Assembly: GCA_900471515.1 (NCBI GenBank)
Contig: UCFC01000004.1
Coordinates: 1-64,000 of the forward strand
Direction: 5' to 3'
Origin: Hyphomicrobiales bacterium
GTDB lineage: Bacteria > Pseudomonadota > Alphaproteobacteria > Rhizobiales > Rhizobiaceae
Length of the DNA: 64,000 nucleotides
The notes beneath the pieces are model-generated. The model did not search any database and was not told where the DNA came from. It saw nothing but the letters and a program-made list of their open reading frames with translations. Position 1 is the first letter of the stretch; the number at the start of each line of letters is the position of its first letter. Positions 35,907 through 45,901 of this stretch are shown piece after piece. Position numbers and translations under genes: made by a program.

Positions 35907-37559
35907 TCAGGATTTCTCGCGGATCTGCGTCAGTGTCCGCGCCGGCGTGATCGCCTCCGGATCGAGCTTGATCTCGATGATCGCCGGCTTGCCGCTGTCG
36001 CGCGCCCTCTCGAAAGCCGGCGCGAATTCCTCCGTCTTTTCGACCGTCTCGCCGTGGCCGCCGTAGGCACGGGCAAGGGCTGCAAAATCCGGATTTGTAA
36101 GATCCGTGGCGCTGACGCGGCCCGGATATTCACGCTCCTGATGCATACGGATCGTGCCGTATATGCCGTTGTTGACGACGATCGCGATGATTGGCAGGCC
36201 GTAGCGTACCGCCGTCGCAAATTCCTGTCCGTGCATCAGGAAACAGCCGTCGCCGGCAAAGCAGATGACTTGTCTGTCCGGGAAGAGGTGCTTGGCGGCG
36301 ACGGCGGCCGGCAGGCCGTAGCCCATGGAGCCCGAGGTAGGAGCGGCCTGTGTGTTAAAGCGGCGGAAGCGATGAAAGCGATGGACCCAGGTTGCATAAT
36401 TGCCGGCGCCGTTGGTGAAGATCGTGTCCGGCCTCGTATTGGCCTCCAGCCATTCCATGATCGGCCCCATATGGACCGCACCCGGACCTGTCGCCGGCGG
36501 CTTCGACCAGGAGAGATAGGCCTGGTGCATGCGGCCGGTGCGTTCGGCCCAGCGCGGTTCGGCGGGGGCTTCGAGATCGGCAAGTGAAGCGACGAAATCG
36601 GCGGGGCTGGCGCAGATCGCGAGATCCGGGCGATAGACGCGGCCGAGTTCGGACGGGTCGGGATGGATGTGGACGAGCGACTGGGCCGGGTAGGGGATAT
36701 CGATCAGAGTATAGCCCGAGGAGGGCATTTCCGACATGCGCCCGCCGAGCAGGATCAGCAGGTCGCTTTCCCGGATCTCATTGGCGAGCGCCGGATTGAT
36801 GCCGATGCCGACATCGCCGGCATAGCAGGGATGCAGGTGGTCGAAGAGCATCTGGCGGCGGAAGGAGCAGCCGACCGGCAGGCCGAAGCGTTCGGCAAAG
36901 GTCTGGAAGTCTGCGACGGCATCGGCATCCCAGCGGGTGCCGCCGAGGATGACCATCGGCCGTTCGGCCTTCAGCAGGCGCAAATAGAGATCGTCGATCT
37001 GGCTGCGGCCGGGATGAGCTTCGACGCTGACGTAGCGCTTGGGCTTCGGGGCCTCGACCTCGTCGCGCAGCATATCCTCGGGCAGCGTCAAGACGACCGG
37101 CCCCGGACGGCCTGACGTGGCGACGGCAAAGGCGCGGGTGACGAATTCGGGAATGCGGGCGGCGTCGTCGATCTCGCCGACCCATTTGGCAAATTCGGTG
37201 AAGGCGCGGCGGAATTCGACCTCCTGGAAGGCTTCGCGTTCGCGCGCCTCGCGCTGGACCTGGCCGATGAAGAGGATCATCGGGATCGAATCCTGCCTGG
37301 CGATATGCAGGCCGGCGGAAGCGTTGGTCGCGCCGGGGCCGCGCGTGACCATGCAGATGCCGGGCTCGCCGGTCAGCCGGCCCCAGCAGTCCGCCATCAT
37401 TGCAGCCCCGCCCTCCTGGCGGCAGACGACGACGTCGATATCGCTGTCGTAAAGGGCGTCGAGCACGGCAAGGAAGCTTTCTCCCGGTACGCAGGAGAGG
37501 CGCTTTACGCCGTTTGCCTTCAGCGCCTCGACGATCAGTTGTCCGCCAGTCCTCTTCAT
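35907..37559 (-). CDS. TPP-dependent enzyme, acetolactate synthase-like
   Basis: 550-aa thiamine pyrophosphate enzyme of the acetolactate synthase/oxalyl-CoA decarboxylase superfamily. The ATG at 37559 has GAAGGAAGAGG upstream; an in-frame ATG at 37613 overlaps the neighbouring gene. Conserved parts: the N-terminal catalytic Glu in CRQEGGAAMMAD, the central FAD/nucleotide-like domain (about 190-330), and the TPP-binding GDGCFLMHGQEFATAVRYG with NNGIYGT (about 430-475). It follows a class III CoA-transferase gene 29 bases away. Together they resemble an oxalate-type or 2-hydroxyacyl pair, but the CoA-acyl lyase residues cannot be verified here, and no regulatory subunit is next to it, so it is not a canonical IlvB. 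Confidence 0.82.
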   Translation of the reverse strand: MKRTGGQLIVEALKANGVKRLSCVPGESFLAVLDALYDSDIDVVVCRQEGGAAMMADCWGRLTGEPGICMVTRGPGATNASAGLHIARQDSIPMILFIGQVQREAREREAFQEVEFRRAFTEFAKWVGEIDDAARIPEFVTRAFAVATSGRPGPVVLTLPEDMLRDEVEAPKPKRYVSVEAHPGRSQIDDLYLRLLKAERPMVILGGTRWDADAVADFQTFAERFGLPVGCSFRRQMLFDHLHPCYAGDVGIGINPALANEIRESDLLILLGGRMSEMPSSGYTLIDIPYPAQSLVHIHPDPSELGRVYRPDLAICASPADFVASLADLEAPAEPRWAERTGRMHQAYLSWSKPPATGPGAVHMGPIMEWLEANTRPDTIFTNGAGNYATWVHRFHRFRRFNTQAAPTSGSMGYGLPAAVAAKHLFPDRQVICFAGDGCFLMHGQEFATAVRYGLPIIAIVVNNGIYGTIRMHQEREYPGRVSATDLTNPDFAALARAYGGHGETVEKTEEFAPAFERARDSGKPAIIEIKLDPEAITPARTLTQIREKS

Positions 37560-37588
37560 GGCCTCTTCCTTCTCATGGCCTGTTGCTC

Positions 37589-38788
37589 TCATGACGACGT
37601 CTTCTTCTCCCATTGAAGAAGCTCGGCCAGAACCTCGTCATTGTGTTCGCCCAGGCGCGGGCTCGGCCGCTCGTAGCGCAGGGGCGTTTCCGACAGCACG
37701 ACCGGGGTGCGCACGCCGGGGATCATGGTTCCCGCCGCGTCCGGCAGGTCGATGCGCAGGCCGCGGGCGACGATCTGCGGATCGGCAAACATTTCCTCGA
37801 TCGTGTTGATCGCGCCGGCCGGCACGGCATTGTCCTCGCAGGCTTTCAGCAGGTCGGCTTTCCGCCATTTCAGCGTTTCGGTGGAGACCATCAGGCGCAC
37901 AGCATCCCTGTTGGCGACACGGGCCTTGTTGGTCGCGAAATTCTCATCGTCGCCGACAACAAGGCCGAGGATGGCGCACAGGCGGCGGAACTGCGCGTCA
38001 TTGCCGACGGCGAGGATCAGATAACCGTCTGATGTCGGCACGACCTCGTAGGGCGATATGTTCGGATGGGCATTGCCGAGGCGCACGGGCGCGCGGCCGG
38101 AAACAAGGTAGTTCATATTCTGGTTGGCAAGCACGGCCGATTGCACATCAAGCAGCGCCATGTCGATCATCTGGCCTTCGCCCGTCTTCAGCGCGTGGAT
38201 AAGGGCGGCTTCGATCGCCGAGACCGCGTAGATGCCGGTAAAGATATCGGCGATCGCCACGCCCGCCTTCATTGGCTGCCCGTCCGGGTCGCCTGTGATC
38301 GACATGAAGCCGGACATGCCCTGGACGATATAATCGTAGCCGGCGAGATTGGCATAGGGGCCGGTCTGGCCGAAGCCGGTGATGGAACAATAGACGAGGC
38401 GGGGATTGATCGCTCTCAGGCTGTCATAGTCGAGACCGTACTTGACGAGGCCACCGAGCTTGAAATTCTCGATCAGCACATCGGCGGTGGCCACGAGGCG
38501 GCGCACCAGCGACTGGCCTTCCTCGCTTTTCAGGTCCGCAGTTATCGAGCGCTTGCCGCGATTGGCGGAATGGTAATAGGCGGCCGAGAGATTCTCGCCA
38601 TCGGCTCCCTCGACAAAGGGCGGCCCCCAATGCCGGGTGTCGTCACCTCCGTCGGGGTTTTCCACCTTGATGACATCGGCGCCGAGATCGGCCAGCATCT
38701 GCCCGGCCCAGGGGCCGGCGAGCACGCGCGCAAGCTCGATGACCCGGATGCCCGCAAGCGGCGGCTTCTTGTTCTTGTCTTGCGTCAT
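37589..38788 (-). CDS. CaiB/BaiF class III CoA-transferase
   Basis: 399-aa family III acyl-CoA transferase. The N-terminal domain starts at LAGIRVIELARVLAGPWAGQMLADLGADVIKVE, the classic CaiB opening (residues 11-44), followed by NRGKRSITADLKSEEG, IENFKLGGL and GYDYIVQGMSGFMSITG. The catalytic aspartate (the family's Asp169) lies in the VAIADIFTG segment at about residues 178-186. A GGGAGG precedes the ATG. It is co-oriented with the TPP enzyme downstream (gap 29 bases), suggesting sequential CoA-thioester chemistry. Confidence 0.87.
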   Translation of the reverse strand: MTQDKNKKPPLAGIRVIELARVLAGPWAGQMLADLGADVIKVENPDGGDDTRHWGPPFVEGADGENLSAAYYHSANRGKRSITADLKSEEGQSLVRRLVATADVLIENFKLGGLVKYGLDYDSLRAINPRLVYCSITGFGQTGPYANLAGYDYIVQGMSGFMSITGDPDGQPMKAGVAIADIFTGIYAVSAIEAALIHALKTGEGQMIDMALLDVQSAVLANQNMNYLVSGRAPVRLGNAHPNISPYEVVPTSDGYLILAVGNDAQFRRLCAILGLVVGDDENFATNKARVANRDAVRLMVSTETLKWRKADLLKACEDNAVPAGAINTIEEMFADPQIVARGLRIDLPDAAGTMIPGVRTPVVLSETPLRYERPSPRLGEHNDEVLAELLQWEKKTSS

Positions 38789-38837
38789 GTTCCTCCCGGT
38801 TTCCTCCCAAACTCCTCCTCATGGGCGGTTGCGGATG

Positions 38838-39794
38838 TCAGGGCGCCCGCGTTGCCTCAGATGTATCGGATACGGGTTTGGAAGCAAAGCGCCGCTCGCG
38901 CCAGATGATGTAGAGGCCGGACGCGATGACGATGAGGATGCCGAGCCATTTCAACGCATCCGGGAAATCGCCGAAGACCAGCCAGGCAAAGACCGTGGCC
39001 GAGACGATTTCCAGATATTGCAGGGGGGCGAGCGTCGAGGCGGGTGCCGCCCGATAGGCGTAGGCGGCGAGAATGCCTGTGACCGCGGCGGCAATGCCGG
39101 TGCCGAGCAGGTAGGCGAAGGCCGGCAGATCGGGCATGGCCGTATCGATGATGTCGGAGCCGCTGCCGTAACCGACGAAAAGGATGACGGCGCAGAAGAA
39201 GATGCCCCAGAGCCCGGTCTGGAACTGCATGGCCCAGGGGTCTTCGCGATGCGACAGAACCCGCGTCATCAGCGCGAAGACGGCGATGCAGAAGGCGCTG
39301 ACCACAGGCAGCAAGGCGATATAGCCGACTTCTTCGAAACTCGGCTGGATGATCAGCATGGCGCCGAGAAAACCCACGGCGCAGGCGCTGTAGCGCCGCC
39401 AGCCGATGGTCTCCTTCAGGAAGATGCTGCCGAGGATCGTCAGGATGATCGGCTCGACGAAGAAGATGGCGATGGCATCGGCAACGGCCATGACCTTCAG
39501 CGTGGTGACGAAGCAGATCATCGAGGTCGTGACCATGGCGCCGCGGATCGCATGATACCAGCTCTGCTTCAGCGTGAACTGGATTTTCGCGCCGCGCAGG
39601 AAGACGAAGGGCAGCATGGTCATCGACTGGATGACGAAGCGGAAACCGGCGACTTCGGTAGACGAGATCGTTGCGGTCGCAAGCTTGGAGAAAATGTCGA
39701 TCAGCGGCGAGATCAGCACCGAGAGCAGCATGAACAGCAGGCCGAACGTCACCTCCGAGGAGGCGGGAAGGCGGGTGGAAGTCGTGCTCGTCAT
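38838..39794 (-). CDS. DMT-superfamily EamA transporter
   Basis: 318-aa inner-membrane transporter with two EamA repeats (about ten hydrophobic helices). The ATG at 39794 follows AAAGGACC; a start at 39809 would add five residues before it. The short-loop motif FFVEPIILTILGSIFLKETIGW (about residues 119-140) is typical of EamA-domain proteins. It overlaps nothing and follows the lipase-like gene on the same strand by one base, so the two may be co-expressed. The substrate is unknown. Confidence 0.82.
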   Translation of the reverse strand: MTSTTSTRLPASSEVTFGLLFMLLSVLISPLIDIFSKLATATISSTEVAGFRFVIQSMTMLPFVFLRGAKIQFTLKQSWYHAIRGAMVTTSMICFVTTLKVMAVADAIAIFFVEPIILTILGSIFLKETIGWRRYSACAVGFLGAMLIIQPSFEEVGYIALLPVVSAFCIAVFALMTRVLSHREDPWAMQFQTGLWGIFFCAVILFVGYGSGSDIIDTAMPDLPAFAYLLGTGIAAAVTGILAAYAYRAAPASTLAPLQYLEIVSATVFAWLVFGDFPDALKWLGILIVIASGLYIIWRERRFASKPVSDTSEATRAP

Positions 39795-39795
39795 C

Positions 39796-40740
39796 TCAGG
39801 TCCTTTCACTCGGGACCGTGCGGACGGCGGCGTCGCACCAGCGGGCGAAATCCGCGATCGCCTTTTCCGCGCCGATTTCGTTCAGCGTTTCATGTCGCAG
39901 GTCCTGATATATCTCAGTGCTGATACGAGAGAAGCCCTGGCTTTTCAAACGCTTTGACAGCCAGAAAACGGCTTTTCCCTTGGATGTTGCCGGATCCTGG
40001 CCGCCGCCGACCAGATGGATCGGCAGGTCCTTCGGCAGCCTTTCAAGCCGCTCCTTGGCGATGCCGCGGAAGGTGAGGGCGAAGACGTCGAGCCAGAGCG
40101 ATACCGAAGCATCGAAGCCGCAGAGCGGATCGGCAATATAGGCATCGACCTCGGCCGGATCGCGCGACAGCCAGTCGAACCCCGTCCGGTGGCCGGCAAT
40201 GGATTTGCCCCAGGCGGAGAATGTCAGCCGCGGCAGCATGTCGCTCGGCACGTCGGAGCCCTTGAACATGCGCTCGGCCAGCAGGATCGCCTGGGCGACC
40301 CGGCCGGAAAGACCGACGGCGAAATTCGAGTTCCAGACGGCAAGTGCTGCGAAACGGCCGGCGAGATCTTCCGCGGCATTGAGCGCAATCAGGCCGCCCA
40401 TCGAGTGGCCGAGGAGAATGACGGGCAGGCCCGGGTGACGGCCGGTGGCAAGGCTGTGGACGGCGGCGATATCGTCGACGACGTGTTCGATGCCGCCGCG
40501 TTTCGAAAAACGGCCAAGCGGCGCATCCGGTGCGGTCGTCTCGCCATGGCCGCGATGGTCGTGGGCATAGACGTGGCAGCCTCTGGCGGCCATGGCCCCG
40601 GCGAAGCGCCGGTAGCGGCGCGAATGTTCGGCAAGCCCGTGTGAAATCATCAGGATAGCGCGAGGCCGCCCTTCTGCGGGCTGGTGATGGCAGGCAAGCG
40701 AAGCCCCGGCATTTTCAAGCCGTATCGTCTCGGAAAACAT
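39796..40740 (-). CDS. Alpha/beta hydrolase, monoacylglycerol-lipase-like
   Basis: 314-aa serine hydrolase. The ATG at 40740 follows GGGGGAGGAATGC; a much longer in-frame reading extends upstream without a ribosome site. The oxyanion HG in MISHGLAEHSRRY (about 30-42) and the nucleophile elbow GHSMGG (about 115-120, Ser within) match hydrolase_4/lysophospholipase L2-type enzymes. The catalytic Asp lies in the VGGGQDPATS region and the His in DLRHETLNE. It lies one base before the EamA transporter start. Confidence 0.87.
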   Translation of the reverse strand: MFSETIRLENAGASLACHHQPAEGRPRAILMISHGLAEHSRRYRRFAGAMAARGCHVYAHDHRGHGETTAPDAPLGRFSKRGGIEHVVDDIAAVHSLATGRHPGLPVILLGHSMGGLIALNAAEDLAGRFAALAVWNSNFAVGLSGRVAQAILLAERMFKGSDVPSDMLPRLTFSAWGKSIAGHRTGFDWLSRDPAEVDAYIADPLCGFDASVSLWLDVFALTFRGIAKERLERLPKDLPIHLVGGGQDPATSKGKAVFWLSKRLKSQGFSRISTEIYQDLRHETLNEIGAEKAIADFARWCDAAVRTVPSERT

Positions 40741-40899
40741 GCATTCCTCCCCCTGCACAACAGACCAGATATCGGGGCAAATGCAATATTGCGTTCCCGC
40801 CCATACATGAGAAAGCATGTGTCGCCTTGCGATTCAGGGTTGCGTAAACTTCGGCTTCGTGCTTGTTTGTTCCTGTAATGTTCTTTGTCGGGGCTATCA

Positions 40900-41637
40900 A
40901 TGGGCAAGTTTCTTTTTTCGGTTTCTATCCTGTTCCTCTCGCTTTCGTCGGTCGGTTCGGTCTACGCGCAGGAAAGCGGACGCACGCGTTTCATCCTTGC
41001 GGCAAGCTGGCAGCCGGCATTCTGCCAGACCAACCAGAAGAAGGCGGAATGCGCCAGCCAGAGCGGCGAGCGCTACGACGCCACCAATTTCTCCCTCCAC
41101 GGCCTGTGGCCGATGCGCCAGGACTATTGCGGCGTGCCGGCCGACCAGAAGGCCGCCGACAAGGATGGCCAGTGGACGAGCCTGCCGGCCGTGAACCTCT
41201 CGGCCGAGACGAAGGCGGCACTCGACAAGGCGATGCCCGGCACGCAATCGGGGCTCGAGCGGCATGAATGGATCAAACACGGCACCTGCACGAAGATGAG
41301 CGCCGACGATTATTTCGCCACCGCCGTCGACCTGATGGGCGACCTCAACGCCTCTGCCGTGCGCGAGCTCTTCGCCGCCAATGTCGGCAAGGTGCTGAAG
41401 GCGGAGGCGATCAAGGCGGCCTTCGACAAGAGTTTCGGCGCCGGCGCCAGCGACCGGGTGAAGATGAGCTGCCGGCGCGTCGGCAACACGCGCGTGATCA
41501 GCGAATTGACGATCGGGCTTTCGCAGGATGCCGTTTCGGCTCAGGCCAAGGAAAAGGGCCTCGGCGGTCTTATCCAGGCAGCCGGGAAGACCTCGTTCGG
41601 CTGTGACGAAGGCCTTGTGGATGCAGCCGGCTTCTGA
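40900..41637 (+). CDS. Ribonuclease T2-family protein
   Basis: 245-aa periplasmic/secreted ribonuclease. The ATG at 40900 is chosen over a TTG at 40885; it gives a signal peptide (MGKFLFSVSILFLSLSSVGS, cleaved near VYA-QE). The two conserved active-site segments are intact: CAS I in FSLHGLWP with His67, and CAS II in HEWIKHGTC with His122, Glu123 and His127. Several cysteines (for example in AFCQTN, QDYCG, HGTCTK and MSCRR) can form the family's disulfides. It probably degrades RNA outside the cytoplasm for nutrients. Confidence 0.92.
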   Translation: MGKFLFSVSILFLSLSSVGSVYAQESGRTRFILAASWQPAFCQTNQKKAECASQSGERYDATNFSLHGLWPMRQDYCGVPADQKAADKDGQWTSLPAVNLSAETKAALDKAMPGTQSGLERHEWIKHGTCTKMSADDYFATAVDLMGDLNASAVRELFAANVGKVLKAEAIKAAFDKSFGAGASDRVKMSCRRVGNTRVISELTIGLSQDAVSAQAKEKGLGGLIQAAGKTSFGCDEGLVDAAGF

Positions 41638-41646
41638 CGGAAACAT

Positions 41647-41676
41647 GCCGAAATCCTGACGAAACAGGGTTTCGGC
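41647..41676 (+). terminator. Hairpin after the RNase T2 gene
   Basis: Twelve-base arms GCCGAAATCCTG and CAGGGTTTCGGC with a six-base loop, nine bases after the stop. No T-run follows, so termination may be inefficient. Confidence 0.55.
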
Positions 41677-41745
41677 GTTGCTCGCGGGCGTGGTTTCGCC
41701 TACATAGCGGCCACGATTTCAAGTTTCCGTCCGGAGCATCCCAGC

Positions 41746-43395
<1,650 letters not shown>

Positions 43396-43417
43396 TCGGT
43401 TCTTCACGCGTTGCGAG

Positions 43418-43442
43418 AGCCCCGGCTGGTCCGGGGCTTTTT
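43418..43442 (+). terminator. Rho-independent terminator of ettA
   Basis: AGCCCCGG arm, CTGGT loop, CCGGGGCT arm and TTTTT, 23 bases after the stop. Confidence 0.9.
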
Positions 43443-43516
43443 CATGCCTGCCGTCGCTGTCGCCACAGGCAAGTTCGCAAATCGGCAAAATGCCGCTTGC
43501 CTCCGCTATCCAAATC

Positions 43517-43536
43517 ACATAAAGATATCTTTATAT
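43517..43536. promoter_or_regulatory. SahR-like operator before the ArsR-MTase/metF operon
   Basis: ACATAAAGATATCTTTATAT; the 16-bp core 43519-43534 is a perfect palindrome identical to the metH site at 5854-5873, with one mismatch pair in the outer arms. It ends 16 bases before the regulator start, overlapping the probable promoter or ribosome-loading zone, which suits autoregulation. Confidence 0.75.
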
Positions 43537-43552
43537 GTTGATTGGGTAGGAT

Positions 43553-44578
43553 ATGAGCGAACCCTTAAGGCTTGGACTGGATGCGCTGGTGGACGTCTTG
43601 AAGGCGGCCGGCGAACCGACGCGCCTGCGGCTTCTGGCGCTGCTGGCGGCGGGCGATCTCACCGTGACCGATCTTACGGAAATTCTCGGCCAATCCCAGC
43701 CCCGCATCTCCCGGCACCTGAAGCTGCTCGGGGAGGCGGAACTCATCGACCGCTATCAGGAAGGCGCATGGGCCTATTTCCGGCTGGCCCATGAAGGCAA
43801 GGCTGCCGCTCTTGTGCGCAATCTCCTGAAGCACGTCTCGGAAAACGATCCGGTCGTGCAGCGTGACGGGGAGCGCCTGGCCGCCGTCAAGCGCCAGCGC
43901 GCCGAGCGGGCGCAGGCCTATTTCAGCCGCAACGCCGCCGAATGGGACGAGCTTCGCCGCCTGCACGCCGCCGACGAAGAGGTGGATGCGGCCGTCATCA
44001 AGCTGCTTGGTGCAAACCCGATCGATTCGCTGCTCGATCTCGGCACCGGCACCGGCCGCATGCTGGAACTGCTTGCCGGCCGCTATCGCCGGGCCATCGG
44101 CGTCGATGCCAGCCGCGACATGCTGAGCGTCGCGCGCGCCAATCTCGACAAGTCCCGCATCACCACTGCTTCGGTGCGCCACGCCGATATCCTGAACCTT
44201 CCGTTTGAGGGACAGGATTTCGATCTGGTGACGATCCATCAGGTGCTGCACTTCTTCGATCAGCCCGAGATCGCGATCACGGAGGCCGCGCGCATGCTGC
44301 GGCCGGGCGGGCGTCTCGTCATCATCGATCTGGCGCCCCACAATCTCGAATATCTTCGTGACGAACATGCCCATGTCCGGCTCGGCTTCTCGCATCAGGC
44401 CATGTCGGACTGGGTGCGCAAGGCGGGCCTCGATGTGGAGCAGGTCGTCGATCTTCATCCGGGTCAGCAGGGCGAGAAGGGCCTCACGGTTACGATCTGG
44501 CTCGCGCGCGATCCGAGGCGCCTCGTGGCTTCGCTGGAGAGCGAAGGCGCCGTACCTACATTTGCCGGGAGAGAATGA
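43553..44578 (+). CDS. ArsR-family regulator fused to a class I methyltransferase (SahR-like)
   Basis: 341-aa fusion. Residues about 5-90 form an ArsR winged helix (EPTRLRLLALLAAGDLTVTD then QPRISRHLKLLGEAELI, the recognition helix). Residues about 125-330 form a SAM-dependent methyltransferase with motif I LLDLGTGTGRMLEL near 160-173 and HADILNLPFEGQDFDLVTI. This layout matches rhizobial putative methyltransferase/ArsR regulators next to metF and the SahR/SamR group of methionine regulators that sense SAH or SAM. The stop is followed at once by metF, with no gap. Its operator candidate occurs upstream here and at metH. Whether the MTase domain still catalyses or only binds SAM/SAH is open. 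Confidence 0.9.
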   Translation: MSEPLRLGLDALVDVLKAAGEPTRLRLLALLAAGDLTVTDLTEILGQSQPRISRHLKLLGEAELIDRYQEGAWAYFRLAHEGKAAALVRNLLKHVSENDPVVQRDGERLAAVKRQRAERAQAYFSRNAAEWDELRRLHAADEEVDAAVIKLLGANPIDSLLDLGTGTGRMLELLAGRYRRAIGVDASRDMLSVARANLDKSRITTASVRHADILNLPFEGQDFDLVTIHQVLHFFDQPEIAITEAARMLRPGGRLVIIDLAPHNLEYLRDEHAHVRLGFSHQAMSDWVRKAGLDVEQVVDLHPGQQGEKGLTVTIWLARDPRRLVASLESEGAVPTFAGRE

Positions 44579-45478
44579 ATGACCCAGAAAAACGACGCCC
44601 GCCGCGATATCAGGATCTCCTTCGAGTTCTTCCCGCCGAAGTCCGAGGAGATGGAGGGCCAGCTCTGGAGCACGGTGCGCGACCTGCAGGACTGGAACCC
44701 GGAATTCGTGTCCGTCACCTACGGTGCCGGCGGCACGACCAAGGCGCCGACGCTTTCCACGGTCACGCGTTTCCTGACCGATACGCCGCTTGCGACCGCC
44801 TCGCACCTGACCTGCGTCAGCGCCACGAAGGAGGAGACGCATCAGGTCGTCGACAGTTTCCGCAAGGCGGGCGTCACGCATTTCGTGGCGCTGCGCGGCG
44901 ATGCGCCGGGCGGCGTCGGTGCGCCTTACCAGCCGCATCCGGGCGGTTATGCCAATGCGGCCGAGCTGGTGGCCGGCCTCAAGCAGATCGGCGATTTCGA
45001 AATCTCCGTCTCGGCCTATCCGGAAAAGCACCCGGAAAGCCGTGACCAGGCGGCCGATATCGACATGCTGAAGCGCAAGGCCGATAACGGCGCCGACCGG
45101 GCGCTCACGCAGTTCTTCTTCGACAACGACAATTTCGAGCGCTATCTCGAGAAGGTGCGCGCTGCCGGCGTCAAGATCCCGATCGTTCCCGGCATCATGC
45201 CGATCCAGAACCTGACGCAGCTGAAGCGGTTTGCGGGCGCCTGCGGCACGGTCATCCCGGCCTTTCTCGACGAGCGGTTCGCCGGATATGACGACAGGCC
45301 GGACGAGCGCGCCAAGGTGGCTGCCGATGTCGCAGCCGAACAGATCGAGGATCTCATCCGCCGCGGCCTGAACGAGTTCCATCTCTACACGATGAACCGC
45401 GCTCCGCTGGTTTCCGCCGTGCTCGACAATCTCGGCCTTTCGCGCCGGCCGGCAAGAGCCGCGGGCGCTGCAGCCTGA
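44579..45478 (+). CDS. metF: 5,10-methylenetetrahydrofolate reductase
   Basis: 299-aa FAD-dependent MTHFR that makes 5-methyl-THF for MetH. The ATG immediately follows the regulator stop. Typical motifs: SFEFFPPKS with the catalytic Glu (residues 14-22), VTYGAGGTT, ASHLTCVSATKEE, FVALRGDAPGGVG, QFFFDNDNFERYL and GIMPI near residue 200. Length equals bacterial MetF. Co-transcription with the ArsR-MTase and the shared palindrome with metH put the methyl-donor enzyme and methyl-acceptor synthase under one predicted control. Confidence 0.95.
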   Translation: MTQKNDARRDIRISFEFFPPKSEEMEGQLWSTVRDLQDWNPEFVSVTYGAGGTTKAPTLSTVTRFLTDTPLATASHLTCVSATKEETHQVVDSFRKAGVTHFVALRGDAPGGVGAPYQPHPGGYANAAELVAGLKQIGDFEISVSAYPEKHPESRDQAADIDMLKRKADNGADRALTQFFFDNDNFERYLEKVRAAGVKIPIVPGIMPIQNLTQLKRFAGACGTVIPAFLDERFAGYDDRPDERAKVAADVAAEQIEDLIRRGLNEFHLYTMNRAPLVSAVLDNLGLSRRPARAAGAAA

Positions 45479-45501
45479 GATCCGGATGCCACGGACAGAG
45501 G

Positions 45502-45533
45502 AAAAGCGCATGCCGGGCGGGGCATGCGCTTTT
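45502..45533 (+). terminator. Hairpin after metF
   Basis: Thirteen-base stem AAAAGCGCATGCC with complementary arm and a GGGCGG loop, 23 bases after the metF stop. The U-run forms part of the stem. Confidence 0.8.
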
Positions 45534-45594
45534 CAATATCTGGGGCTGATTGTTTCAGGAGTTCGGTATTTCAGTCTTTACGCCTCGCACCAGC

Positions 45595-45672
45595 TCAGAT
45601 GAAGAGCATGGATACGACGAATGCGAACGCTGCACTGACCAACAGGACATTCAAGGATTGTGTAAGTCCCAT
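45595..45672 (-). CDS. 25-residue single-span membrane peptide
   Basis: A 25-codon gene with a strong GAGGAGG ribosome site five bases before the ATG. The product (MGLTQSLNVLLVSAAFAFVV then SMLFI) is one hydrophobic helix with a two-residue cytosolic-looking head and almost no charged residue. It stands alone on the minus strand, facing metF, with 229 bases of gene-free sequence upstream. Small membrane peptides of this size are common in rhizobia and usually unannotated. Function is unknown. Confidence 0.7.
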   Translation of the reverse strand: MGLTQSLNVLLVSAAFAFVVSMLFI

Positions 45673-45901
45673 GTCTGCCTCCTCGCGTTAACCGGCTAAT
45701 AATATGTCGGAAATGTGTTGGTTGGGAAGCGCTTCTTGTGCTGCACTGCCGAAGGGGGCGGTGGATAAGTCTAATAACGATCAGCCAAGATGCTGAAATA
45801 TAATAGGAAAACAAAACTCGCAAATTTTAACGCTTCGTTACAAAGCGCTAGCGGCGATTCATGCTTTTGGCGGAAGAATGGCGCGCCGCAGCATAATCCT
45901 T

